Shown here: positions 26,021 to 33,956 of the stretch, piece after piece
Layout of the letters: each line of letters opens with the position of its first letter
How positions within the stretch are numbered: the first letter of the stretch is position 1
Assembly: GCA_963826475.1 (NCBI GenBank)
Contig: CAWGXC010000003.1
Coordinates: forward strand, 558,001 to 622,000
Length of the DNA: 64,000 nucleotides
Source of the DNA: RHKX01 sp963826475
GTDB lineage: Bacteria > Actinomycetota > Thermoleophilia > Solirubrobacterales > 70-9
Direction: 5' to 3'
Notes under the pieces: model-generated
Seen by the model: only the letters and a program-made list of their open reading frames with translations
What the model was told of the DNA's origin: nothing
The model's database searches: none
Translations under genes and position numbers: made by a program

Positions 26021-27478
26021 TTGAGCGACGATCTGGCACGTATGGACGCGACCGCGCAGGCGGAGCTCGTCAGCTCCGGCGAGGCGAGCCCGGTCGAGCT
26101 GCTCGATGCCGCGATCGGGCGGATGGAGAAGGTCAACCCGGAGATCAACGCCGTCATCCACGACCTCACCGACGATGCCCGCGCCGCCGCACGGGGCGAC
26201 GTCCCCGATGGCCCTTTCAAGGGCGTGCCGTTCCTGCTCAAGGATCTCGGCGCCGTCCTCGCCGGGCAGCCGCTGCACATGGGCTCCACGCTGCTCAAGG
26301 AGGCCGACTTCCGTGCCCCGATGGACAGCTTCCTCGGCCAGCGCTTCCGCGATGCCGGCCTGATCACCTTCGGCAAGACGAACACTCCTGAGTTCGGGAT
26401 CGTGGCGACGACGGAGTCGAAGGCGTACGGGCCCTGCCGAAACCCGTGGAACACCGACCGAACCCCCGGTGGCTCGAGCGGAGGCTCGGCCGCGGCCGTC
26501 GCCGCCGGGATCATCCCGATGGCCCATGCCAACGACGGCGGCGGCTCGATCCGGATCCCGGCCTCCAACTGCGGTCTCGTCGGGTTGAAGCCGACTCGTC
26601 AGAGGATCAGCGAGGGTCCGATGATCGGCGACAACATGGGGGGCATGACCGTCGAGCTCTGCGTCTCGCGGTCGGTCCGAGACACCGCGAGGCTGCTGGA
26701 CGCGGTCCACGGAGCGGCTCCGGGGGATCCGTACGTTGCGCCGCAGCCCGAGCGTCCCTACGTTGATGAGCTGACCGATGAAAGCACCGGCCTGCGGATC
26801 GGCATGATGACCCGGGCCGCCGTTGACATCGACCTCGAGCAGCCCTGCGTCGACGCGGTGCACGGCGCCGCGAAGCTGATCGAGTCGCTCGGGCACTCGG
26901 TCGAGGACAAGTCGTTTCTCGATCTGATCCCCGAAGGCGGCGACGGGCCCGACATCGGCGACAGCTTCCTGACGCGCTGGGCCGCCGGGCAGGCGGCGAC
27001 TCTCGGCACCTTCAGCATGCTGCTCGGCCGTGAGATCACGGCCGACGACGTGGAGCCCCTCACCTGGGCGCTGGCTCAGATCGGGCACGAGCGCGACGGC
27101 GGCCGCTATCTCATGGACGTCGGCCTCCATCAGGGCCTGAGCCGGATGATCGCCGGCTGGTTCGAGTCCGGCTACGACCTCCTGCTGACGCCGACGATGG
27201 CCGAGGTTCCGCCGCCGATCGGCGCCATCGACACGTGGTCGGAGAATCCCCTCGACGGCTACACGCGCTGCCTCCCCTCCGGTGCGTTCACGGCGCTGTT
27301 CAACGTGACCGGGCAGCCGGCCATCTCGCTGCCGCTGCATTGGACCGAGGAGGGCCTGCCGGTGGGCGTTCAGCTCGTCGCGCCCTTCGGCCGCGAGGAC
27401 CTGCTGCTGAGGATTGCGGCACAGATCGAGCGCGCGCAACCGTGGGCCGACCGGACTCCGCCGGTCTTCGCTGATTAA
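26021..27478 (+). CDS. Amidase-signature family hydrolase
   Basis: A 485-residue amidase of the Ser-cisSer-Lys type. The catalytic Lys is in GVPFLLKDLGA near residue 75, and the glycine/serine-rich signature TPGGSSGGSAAAVAAG near residue 150 holds the cis-Ser, with the nucleophile Ser in DGGGSIRIPAS. TTG at 26021 was taken as the start because a strong GAGGAGG (26009-26015) precedes it. Without gatB or gatC nearby it is unlikely to be the tRNA amidotransferase GatA. Located between dapB and dapA; whether it acts on an amide in amino-acid metabolism is unknown. Confidence 0.9.
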   Translation: MSDDLARMDATAQAELVSSGEASPVELLDAAIGRMEKVNPEINAVIHDLTDDARAAARGDVPDGPFKGVPFLLKDLGAVLAGQPLHMGSTLLKEADFRAPMDSFLGQRFRDAGLITFGKTNTPEFGIVATTESKAYGPCRNPWNTDRTPGGSSGGSAAAVAAGIIPMAHANDGGGSIRIPASNCGLVGLKPTRQRISEGPMIGDNMGGMTVELCVSRSVRDTARLLDAVHGAAPGDPYVAPQPERPYVDELTDESTGLRIGMMTRAAVDIDLEQPCVDAVHGAAKLIESLGHSVEDKSFLDLIPEGGDGPDIGDSFLTRWAAGQAATLGTFSMLLGREITADDVEPLTWALAQIGHERDGGRYLMDVGLHQGLSRMIAGWFESGYDLLLTPTMAEVPPPIGAIDTWSENPLDGYTRCLPSGAFTALFNVTGQPAISLPLHWTEEGLPVGVQLVAPFGREDLLLRIAAQIERAQPWADRTPPVFAD

Positions 27479-27481
27479 CTT
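27476..27481 (+). promoter_or_regulatory. -10-like TAACTT before dapA
   Basis: TAACTT overlaps the amidase stop codon (TAA) and ends six bases before the dapA ATG. GAGGG just after it could instead be a weak ribosome binding site, so leaderless initiation is only one reading. Confidence 0.3.
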
Positions 27482-27487
27482 GAGGGC

Positions 27488-28357
27488 ATGAGTTCTCTCG
27501 GCGGCGTCCTGACCGCCATGGCGACCCCGTTCGACCGGGACGGCGACGTCGACTTCGACGCGGCTGCGAAGCTTGCCGTTCACCTGCTCGAGAACGGCTC
27601 CGATGGGCTCGTCGTCGCCGGCAGCACCGGCGAGGCGGCCACGCTCGACGATGAGGAGCAGATCGCCTTGCTGCGCGCGGTCCGCGCAGCCGTCGGCGAT
27701 GACACCTTCCTGATCTGTGGCAGCGGAACCAACGACACCCGGCATTCAGTCGCGCTCACAAAGGCCGCCGACGAGGCGGGGGCGGATGCGATGCTGGTGG
27801 TGACGCCCTACTACAACAAGCCCAACGCGGCCGGGATGAGGGCGCATGTGGAGGCCGTCGCGGCCGTCACCGAGAAACCGATCGTCCTCTACAACATCCC
27901 CGGGCGCACGGTCGTCAACGTCCCGCCCGACGAGCTGGCGGCCCTCGCGGAGATCGAAAACGTGCTCGCCGTCAAACAGGCCAACGACGCCGAGCTGGGG
28001 CCGATCGACGGCTTGGCGGTGCTCGCCGGCAACGACAACGTCCTCTTGCGGTGCCTGACATTGGGGGGGACAGGCGGAATTCTCGTCGCTTCCCATATCG
28101 TCGGTCCGCAGATGGCAAAGATGCGCGACCTATTCGAGGCGGGCGAGCTCGAAGGGGCGCGCGAGATCGACGACCGGCTGAAGCCGCTGTACGACGCGTT
28201 GGCGGTGACGACGAACCCGATGCCGCTCAAGGCGGCCCTGCAGATGCTCGGCATCTGCTCGGAGCGGATGCGCCTGCCGATGGTCCCGATCGACGACGGC
28301 CAGCGCTCGATCGTCAGAGCCGCGCTCGAGGGCCTCGATCTGCCGGTGGTCGCGTGA
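27488..28357 (+). CDS. dapA: 4-hydroxy-tetrahydrodipicolinate synthase
   Basis: Condenses pyruvate and aspartate semialdehyde in the first committed step of diaminopimelate synthesis. The 289-residue TIM-barrel protein has GSTGEAATLDDEE near residue 43, the catalytic Tyr in LYNIPGRTVVNV near residue 133 and the Schiff-base Lys in VLAVKQAND near residue 162. The stop overlaps the RNase J GTG by four bases, an arrangement (dapA-rnj) frequent in Actinobacteria. Confidence 0.96.
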   Translation: MSSLGGVLTAMATPFDRDGDVDFDAAAKLAVHLLENGSDGLVVAGSTGEAATLDDEEQIALLRAVRAAVGDDTFLICGSGTNDTRHSVALTKAADEAGADAMLVVTPYYNKPNAAGMRAHVEAVAAVTEKPIVLYNIPGRTVVNVPPDELAALAEIENVLAVKQANDAELGPIDGLAVLAGNDNVLLRCLTLGGTGGILVASHIVGPQMAKMRDLFEAGELEGAREIDDRLKPLYDALAVTTNPMPLKAALQMLGICSERMRLPMVPIDDGQRSIVRAALEGLDLPVVA

Positions 28358-30030
28358 GCGGCGACAACAAGCTGCGGATCCTGCCGCTCGGCGGGCTCGG
28401 CGAGATCGGCAAGAACATGACCGTCGTCGAGCTGAACGGCCGGATCGTCGTGATCGACACCGGCCTGATGTTCCCGACGGCCGAGATGCTCGGCATCGAC
28501 CTCGTGCTCCCCGACTTCTCCTACCTGCGCGGCCGGGTCGACGACATCGACGCGATCGTCCTCACTCACGGCCACGAGGACCACGTGGGCGCGCTGCCCT
28601 ACGTGCTCCGCGAGGTCGGCATGCCGCCGGCCATCTACAGCGGCAAGCTGACGATCGGGATGGTTCGCTCCAAGGTCGAGGAGCACAAGCTGCGCGAGGC
28701 GCCGCTGCGTGACCTCGACACCGGGACGATCGTCAAGGCCGGCGCGTTCGGCATCGAGATGATCCATATGTCCCACTCGATCCCCGACGCTCGCGCCGTG
28801 GTCATCCACACCGATGTCGGCAAGGTGCTCTTCACCGGTGATTACAAGTTCGACCAGACTCCCGTCGACGGAAGGCCGGCCGACTTCGCTCGGCTCGCGG
28901 AGCTCGGCAACGAGGGGCTGCTGCTGCTCTGCGGCGACTCGACGAACGCCGATCGGCCCGGTGTCGCCACCTCGGAGTCGAGCGTCGGGCCGGCGCTGTA
29001 TGAGACCTTCGCGCGCTGCGAAGGGCGGATCATCGTCACCTGCTTCGCCTCGAACGTGCATCGCGTCCAGCAGGTCGTCGACGCCGCCGCCAGGCTCAAC
29101 CGCAAGGTCGCGCTGGTCGGGCGCTCGATGCGCAAGAACTTCAACATCGCGTCCAACCTCGGGATCGCCAACGCGCCCGACGGCCTGCTGATCCAGCCGC
29201 GGGAGATCGAGAACTACCCTGACGACGAGGTCGTGGCGATCTCGACCGGAAGCCAGGGCGAGCCGCTCTCGGCGCTGCGGCGCATGGCCCACGGCGATCA
29301 CCGCGACGTGCAGCTCCACTCGGGGGACACCGTGATCTTCTCGGCAACGCCGGTTCCGGGCAACGAGCGCTCCGTCAACGAGACGGTCGATCGCATCTTC
29401 GAGATCGGCGCCAAGGTGATCACCGCGGCCGATGCCCCCATCCACGCTTCCGGTCACGGATATCAGGAGGACATGAAGCTGATGCTCAACCTGACGCGCC
29501 CGAAGTACGTGATGCCGTTCCACGGCGATCATCAACGCCTGCGCCTGCACGCCGGCCTCGCCGAATCGGTGGGGATCGAGCCGGAGCGCATCTTCCGCTC
29601 CCGCAACGGCGTTCCGCTCGAGATCGACTCAAAGGGCAATGCCAAGCTCGGCAAGGATGTCGGGGCGGGCATGATCTTCGTCGACGGCCTCGAGCTCGGG
29701 GAGCCCGACGATGCCGCGCTACGTGACCGGCGCACGCTCTCGGCCGATGGCGTGGTCATCGTCGCCGTAACCGTCTCATTCGAGGACCGCGAGGTCGCCG
29801 CCGACCCCGAGATCGTCTTCCGCGGCGTGCCGTTCCGCGACGATGAGGACTCCGATCGCCTGCTGCGCGAACTCGAGGACGTCGTCGAGGACAAGCTCGA
29901 GGAGGCCTTCAAGGCAAAGGTGCGCGAGCCCGGACTGATCCGCCAGGACGTCCACGACTGCGTCGCCGAGTTCGTCTTCAAGCGCCTCAAGCGACGGCCG
30001 ATGGTCCTGCCGGTGGTCGTCGAGGTCTGA
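28354..30030 (+). CDS. rnj: Ribonuclease J
   Basis: Metallo-beta-lactamase/beta-CASP ribonuclease with endonuclease and 5'-exonuclease activity in mRNA decay and rRNA processing. At 558 residues it has the zinc motif THGHEDHVGALPYVL near residue 70, CGDSTNAD, the beta-CASP motif region ending SGHGYQEDMKLM and the C-terminal domain typical of RNase J. GTG 28354 is chosen because MSGDNKLRILPLGGLGEIGKN begins the family and the codon overlaps the dapA stop. RNase Y is also encoded in this window. Confidence 0.96.
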   Translation: MSGDNKLRILPLGGLGEIGKNMTVVELNGRIVVIDTGLMFPTAEMLGIDLVLPDFSYLRGRVDDIDAIVLTHGHEDHVGALPYVLREVGMPPAIYSGKLTIGMVRSKVEEHKLREAPLRDLDTGTIVKAGAFGIEMIHMSHSIPDARAVVIHTDVGKVLFTGDYKFDQTPVDGRPADFARLAELGNEGLLLLCGDSTNADRPGVATSESSVGPALYETFARCEGRIIVTCFASNVHRVQQVVDAAARLNRKVALVGRSMRKNFNIASNLGIANAPDGLLIQPREIENYPDDEVVAISTGSQGEPLSALRRMAHGDHRDVQLHSGDTVIFSATPVPGNERSVNETVDRIFEIGAKVITAADAPIHASGHGYQEDMKLMLNLTRPKYVMPFHGDHQRLRLHAGLAESVGIEPERIFRSRNGVPLEIDSKGNAKLGKDVGAGMIFVDGLELGEPDDAALRDRRTLSADGVVIVAVTVSFEDREVAADPEIVFRGVPFRDDEDSDRLLRELEDVVEDKLEEAFKAKVREPGLIRQDVHDCVAEFVFKRLKRRPMVLPVVVEV

Positions 30031-30040
30031 CGGCCCGAGC

Positions 30041-30057
30041 GACGCCGGCTCGGCGTC
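30041..30057. terminator. Hairpin between convergent RNase J and DUF445 genes
   Basis: GACGCC (30041-30046) and GGCGTC (30052-30057) pair around a five-base loop in the 48-base gap between two convergent genes. It could act on both strands. No T run. Confidence 0.4.
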
Positions 30058-30078
30058 ATCGGCGGCCTTACGTCGGCG

Positions 30079-31368
30079 TCAGCCGAACAGGGCCAGGTGG
30101 ATGAGCCCGGCGCCGAAGCCCAGCACCGCGCCATGGAGATAGAGCAGCCACTCGTCCTCCTTGATCACGGTCCGCAGCATCTCGGAGAAATCCTCCGATG
30201 ACATCTCCTGCATCCGCTCCGTGATCAACTCCTCGATCGCCTCGCTCTGGGTGGCGTTGAAGTCGGGATCCTCCAGCGGAGTCATCGTGTAGTCGACGGC
30301 TTCGGTCGCGACGGACTCACGGATCGCGTCATAGCGGTCGGGGCCCACCGCGACGCGGACGGCGGCTCGCGCGTATCCCGTTGCCTGGTCGATCGCCGGT
30401 CGCAGCGAGGTGACGATGAGCTTGCGGGTCCGGTCCGACTGTCTGCCCTCCAGCAGCTCCCGGCCGATGTTGGAGAGGTTGACCACGTCCTCGGCGATCA
30501 CCTTCGAATAGATGCCGGCCACCTCCTTCTGACGTCGCAGGAAGAGGCCGTGTGCCCTGAACGGGCCGATCTGGCGCGGTTCGATCGGCTCGAAGATCAT
30601 CCGGATCGCGACGAGGTTGGTGATGTAGCCGATCAGGACTCCGAAGATCGGCAGCAGCCACCAGAACGGAAACAGCAGGACCGTGAAGATCGCCGTCGGT
30701 ATGCCGAGCAGGAGACCGAACCAGAAGCCGAACTTGACGATGAACTTGAGCTCCTTCTTGCCGATCTCGAGAAAGACCCGATTGGCGAGCTCGGGGCGCT
30801 CCTCCATCTGGCGGATCACCATCAGCTTGATGTCCATCAGGTGGTCGATGTCGCGGCCGATCCCGTCGGTCACCGACCGGACGACCTCGGGGAGCTGATC
30901 CTGGACGCGCTCCTGCACCCGCTCGCGGATCAGCGGCGGGAGCTCGTTCCAGAGCGCCGGGTACTCCCGCTGCATGGTCCGCTCCACCAGCTCGCGGATG
31001 TCCGCGCGCGAGGACTCGACGATGTGCTCCGCGATCGCGTCCGGCTCGAGGCTCTCATAGAACTCCCGTGGGCTGCCGAGCTTGGCGATCCCCTTGTCGA
31101 CCGCGATGCTGCCCATCTTGGCGGCTCGGGAGGGAACTATCCCCTGCCAGCCGAGCCCTCCGTGCGTGAAGCCCAATGGCACCTGGCGGACCCGCCGCGG
31201 GAAGAATCGAGCGATCGTGCGAAGCCCCGGCACCCTGACTCCCTTGAAGTGCACCGGATAGAAGAGCATCAGCACGCCTGACCAGTTGGTCACGTACCCG
31301 ATCGCTCCCGTGAAGAGTGGAACGGTCAGAAGGCTGATCGTCTCTGAGCTCACCCGCGGAGGGAGCAT
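30079..31368 (-). CDS. DUF445 membrane protein
   Basis: A 429-residue protein of the DUF445 family (function not established). The N-terminal hydrophobic segment LLTVPLFTGAIGYVTNWSGVLMLFYPVHF and a mid-protein pair of membrane helices (FWFGLLLGIPTAIFTVLLFPFWWLLPIFGVLIGYITNLVAIRMIFEP) are connected by a long amphipathic helical region; the repeated IGYxTNxxxIxMxF pattern is the family hallmark. The last residues form another hydrophobic segment. ATG 31368 gives the longest form, but GTG at 31353 begins closer to the homologous region and has TATGCT ten bases upstream, so either may be used. Confidence 0.85.
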   Translation of the reverse strand: MLPPRVSSETISLLTVPLFTGAIGYVTNWSGVLMLFYPVHFKGVRVPGLRTIARFFPRRVRQVPLGFTHGGLGWQGIVPSRAAKMGSIAVDKGIAKLGSPREFYESLEPDAIAEHIVESSRADIRELVERTMQREYPALWNELPPLIRERVQERVQDQLPEVVRSVTDGIGRDIDHLMDIKLMVIRQMEERPELANRVFLEIGKKELKFIVKFGFWFGLLLGIPTAIFTVLLFPFWWLLPIFGVLIGYITNLVAIRMIFEPIEPRQIGPFRAHGLFLRRQKEVAGIYSKVIAEDVVNLSNIGRELLEGRQSDRTRKLIVTSLRPAIDQATGYARAAVRVAVGPDRYDAIRESVATEAVDYTMTPLEDPDFNATQSEAIEELITERMQEMSSEDFSEMLRTVIKEDEWLLYLHGAVLGFGAGLIHLALFG

Positions 31369-31693
31369 ATGACGGGGGAGGGGCGTGCGGGGGAGGTCGG
31401 CTGCGGTTGGGCCGGCCGGCGCCGGGCGGCACGAGGGGAAACTTTTCCACCGTGGAGGGGGAAAAGTCTCCTCGCGTCATCTCCCCAGGTGAGTTTTGCG
31501 AGGCCTCCCGGCCCGCAAAAACATGGCCCGCCGGATCAGGGAGGGGGATCCGGCGGGCCGAATTGGCTCAGGCTGGCCAATCTTCACTTTCCGCCGCGAC
31601 CGTTATATGGGGAGGGTCGCGGTGGTTGTCTCGTCCGTCAGAGATATTCGGCCGTGCCCCTAAACGAGCTCTCAAGGGCGGGCAATAGTTGGC
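31369..31693. other. Hairpin-rich gap between DUF445 and the histidine kinase gene
   Basis: No gene is seen in these 325 bases. They contain three perfect inverted repeats: 31441-31448 with 31460-31467 (8 bp), 31525-31537 with 31547-31559 (13 bp), and 31594-31601 with 31615-31622 (8 bp, loop holding TTATAT). The 13-bp one is listed separately as a terminator. The others may belong to the 3' end of the two-component operon transcript or the DUF445 control region. Confidence 0.6.
31516..31559 (-). terminator. Strong intrinsic terminator of the two-component operon
   Basis: Arms 31525-31537 and 31547-31559 make a perfect 13-bp GC-rich stem. Read on the minus strand it is followed, after a few bases, by five T residues (A run at 31517-31521), matching a Rho-independent terminator for transcripts leaving the histidine kinase gene. 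Confidence 0.75.
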
Positions 31694-33154
31694 TCAAACT
31701 TTCGCGGGGGTGTCCGCGGGCCGCGCAGCGAGCGGGATCGAGACGGCGAAGCGGGCTCCCTCGGCCACGTCCTCCGCGACCACGTTCCCGCCGTGGCCGG
31801 TGGCGACGGCGCGAACGATGGAGAGGCCGAGCCCGGTGCCGGTGCCGTTGCGCGTGGCGCGATCAGCGGGGCCGTGTCCGCGGACGAATCGCTCGAAGAG
31901 CTGGGACTCGATGCCCTGGGGAAGCCCGGGGCCGTCGTCGGCGACGACGAGGCGTGCCTCGTCGCCGACCACGCCGACCTCGAGCAGGATGTTGGTGCCG
32001 GAGGGCGTGTGGCGAATCGCGTTCTCCAGCAGGTTCAGCGCCATCCGGTGGAGCTCGTCGGGATTGCCGAGGATCCGGGCCTCGTCGAGCCGCTGGGTGA
32101 GGCGATGGCCGTCGGCGACGGGTCCGACCTCCTCGAACGCCTCGCCGGCGATCTGGGCGAGATCGCATTCGCGCTGCATCCCGATGCGTCCGGCGTCGGC
32201 CCGGGCGAGGAGTAGGAGGTCACCGACGAGACGATTCATTCGCTTGGAGCTGCGCAGGGCCGAGCCCACGGCCGCGCGTTCGTCCTCGTCGGCCCCTTCC
32301 TCGAGGGTTTCGTCGAGCAGTTCGAGGTTGGCGAGGATGCTGGTCAGGGGGGTGCGGAGCTCGTGGGAGGCATCGGCGACGAACTCGCGTTGCCGCTTCA
32401 TCGCGTCCTCGGTCTCGCCCCGAGCGGCGTCGAGCTGGCGAAGCATCTGATCGAAGGTCCGAGCGAGCTCGGCGACCTCGTCGTCGCTCTCGGGTTCCGG
32501 GATCCGCCGTGAGGGATCGCGGGTGGCCGCGATGTCGCGGGCGGCGGCCGTCAGGGACGCGATCGGCCGCATCGCGCGGTTAGCGGTGGCCATCCCCGCC
32601 GCGCCGGCGAGCACCGTGCCGACCGCGACGCCCGCGCCGAGGAAGAGCCAGAGGCGGCTGATCGTGTCGCCGACCGACGAATGGGGACGGGCATACTGGA
32701 CGTACAGGGTCTTCGTCGGCATCCCTTGCAGGACGCTCAGGTAGTTGATCTCGGCGGTGGCGACGTCGAGATCACCGACTCGCTCGATCTCCCCGGCGTC
32801 GGGAACGCCGAAGCTGGACGTCGAGCGCTGATCGAGGGTGCAGGCATTCTGACCGTTGCTCGTCGAGATGCGGATCAGCGCGTCGGAGCCGAGTGGTGGG
32901 TCCACGCTCAGGCAGGGCAGGGTGTGATCGTTGTTGAGGCCGTCGGCGACCTGCGCGGCGACGTTGCGGGCCTGTGCGTTGAGCGAGCTCTCGAAGTCAC
33001 CCTGAAGCCGGTGGCTGACGAGCCGCCCCACGACCGCGGCGAAGGCGATCAGGATCACCAAGGTGAGCGTTGCGGAGACGGCCGCGATCCGCAGCCGGAC
33101 GGGCCAACGGCGGGGCCTCGCGTACAGCCCCTTCAGCGAACGGAGCCGGATCAT
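31694..33154 (-). CDS. Two-component sensor histidine kinase (MprB-like)
   Basis: Membrane sensor kinase of 486 residues. Two transmembrane helices (RLRIAAVSATLTLVILIAFAAVV near the N-terminus, LWLFLGAGVAVGTVLAGAAGMA near 170) flank an extracellular domain of roughly 120 residues with two cysteines. A HAMP domain, the HisKA phosphoacceptor in VADASHELRTPLTS and the HATPase boxes NLLENAIRHTP, DDGPGLP and GTGLGLSIV follow. ATG at 33154, eight bases after the regulator stop, was chosen; longer in-frame versions overlap the regulator. The signal is unknown. The conserved arrangement resembles MprAB-type envelope-stress systems. Confidence 0.93.
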   Translation of the reverse strand: MIRLRSLKGLYARPRRWPVRLRIAAVSATLTLVILIAFAAVVGRLVSHRLQGDFESSLNAQARNVAAQVADGLNNDHTLPCLSVDPPLGSDALIRISTSNGQNACTLDQRSTSSFGVPDAGEIERVGDLDVATAEINYLSVLQGMPTKTLYVQYARPHSSVGDTISRLWLFLGAGVAVGTVLAGAAGMATANRAMRPIASLTAAARDIAATRDPSRRIPEPESDDEVAELARTFDQMLRQLDAARGETEDAMKRQREFVADASHELRTPLTSILANLELLDETLEEGADEDERAAVGSALRSSKRMNRLVGDLLLLARADAGRIGMQRECDLAQIAGEAFEEVGPVADGHRLTQRLDEARILGNPDELHRMALNLLENAIRHTPSGTNILLEVGVVGDEARLVVADDGPGLPQGIESQLFERFVRGHGPADRATRNGTGTGLGLSIVRAVATGHGGNVVAEDVAEGARFAVSIPLAARPADTPAKV

Positions 33155-33161
33155 CGGTGAA

Positions 33162-33851
33162 TCACACCCTGACCACGTATCCCGCACCACGCTTGGTGTG
33201 CAGGATCCGGTCCTCTCCTCCCTCCTCGAGCTTGCGCCTGAGGTTGCTGATGAACACGTCGATCGTGTTGGTCATCGAGGTCGGGTCGTAGCCCCAGACC
33301 TCCTCGAGGAGCCGTTCGCGCGAGATCACGAGGCGTTCGTTGCGCATCAGGAACTCGAGCAGCTCGAACTCGCGATTCGTCAGGTCGAGGAGGCGCTCGC
33401 CTCGCGCGACGTCTCTGGTGCCCGGATTCAGGACGAGGTCCCCGACGGTCAGCGAGGCGGTTCCCCTTGGTGGCCGGCGGCGGAGGAGGGCGCGCATGCG
33501 CGCGAGCAGCTCGGCGCGCTCGAAGGGCTTGACGAGGTAGTCGTCCGCGCCGGCGTCGAGCCCGATGACGCGATCGTCGGTGTCGGAGCGCGCGGTCAAG
33601 ATGAGAATCGGGACGTCACCACCGGCGCGCAGGCGTCGGCATACCTCGACGCCGTCCAGGCGGGGGAGGCCGAGGTCGAGCACCACCAGGTCGGGGATGA
33701 ACTCTCCCGCCATCCTCAGCGCTTCCTCGCCATCGGATGCGGTCCGGACCTCGTGGCCCTCCTGGCGGAGGGAGCGGCGCAGGACGTCGGCGATCTCCTC
33801 GTCGTCCTCGACGACGAGGACCCGGCCCATCAGGTTGTCGGCCTCGCTCAT
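33162..33851 (-). CDS. OmpR/PhoB-family response regulator
   Basis: DNA-binding partner of the downstream kinase, 229 residues. The receiver domain has the acidic pair in VVEDDEE, the phosphoacceptor Asp in LVVLDLGLPRLDG near residue 57, Thr in LILTARSD and Lys in YLVKPFE. The winged-helix C-terminus contains LTNREFELLEFLMRN and TIDVFISNLRRKLE followed by TKRGAGYVVRV. The ATG at 33851 was chosen over longer forms because a TAGGAT hexamer lies exactly seven bases upstream, indicating a leaderless start. Divergent from ftsK. Confidence 0.95.
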   Translation of the reverse strand: MSEADNLMGRVLVVEDDEEIADVLRRSLRQEGHEVRTASDGEEALRMAGEFIPDLVVLDLGLPRLDGVEVCRRLRAGGDVPILILTARSDTDDRVIGLDAGADDYLVKPFERAELLARMRALLRRRPPRGTASLTVGDLVLNPGTRDVARGERLLDLTNREFELLEFLMRNERLVISRERLLEEVWGYDPTSMTNTIDVFISNLRRKLEEGGEDRILHTKRGAGYVVRV

Positions 33852-33858
33852 GCCACCA

Positions 33859-33864
33859 ATCCTA
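33859..33864 (-). promoter_or_regulatory. -10-like TAGGAT before the response regulator
   Basis: On the minus strand TAGGAT is followed by seven bases and the ATG at 33851; no ribosome binding site. It sets the regulator start. Confidence 0.55.
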
Positions 33865-33956
33865 AAGACCTCGACTTTCCGGCTCCTCGCGGCGCAAAAC
33901 ACCGTTCAGGCCGGCCGCGCAGGGGTCGGAGGTGCCGTGTCGAAGGAGCGGTGCAG

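Noticed and set aside
26021..27478. GatA subunit of the tRNA amidotransferase
   Set aside because: Amidase signature is present but gatB and gatC are absent nearby and the C-terminal half does not follow GatA.
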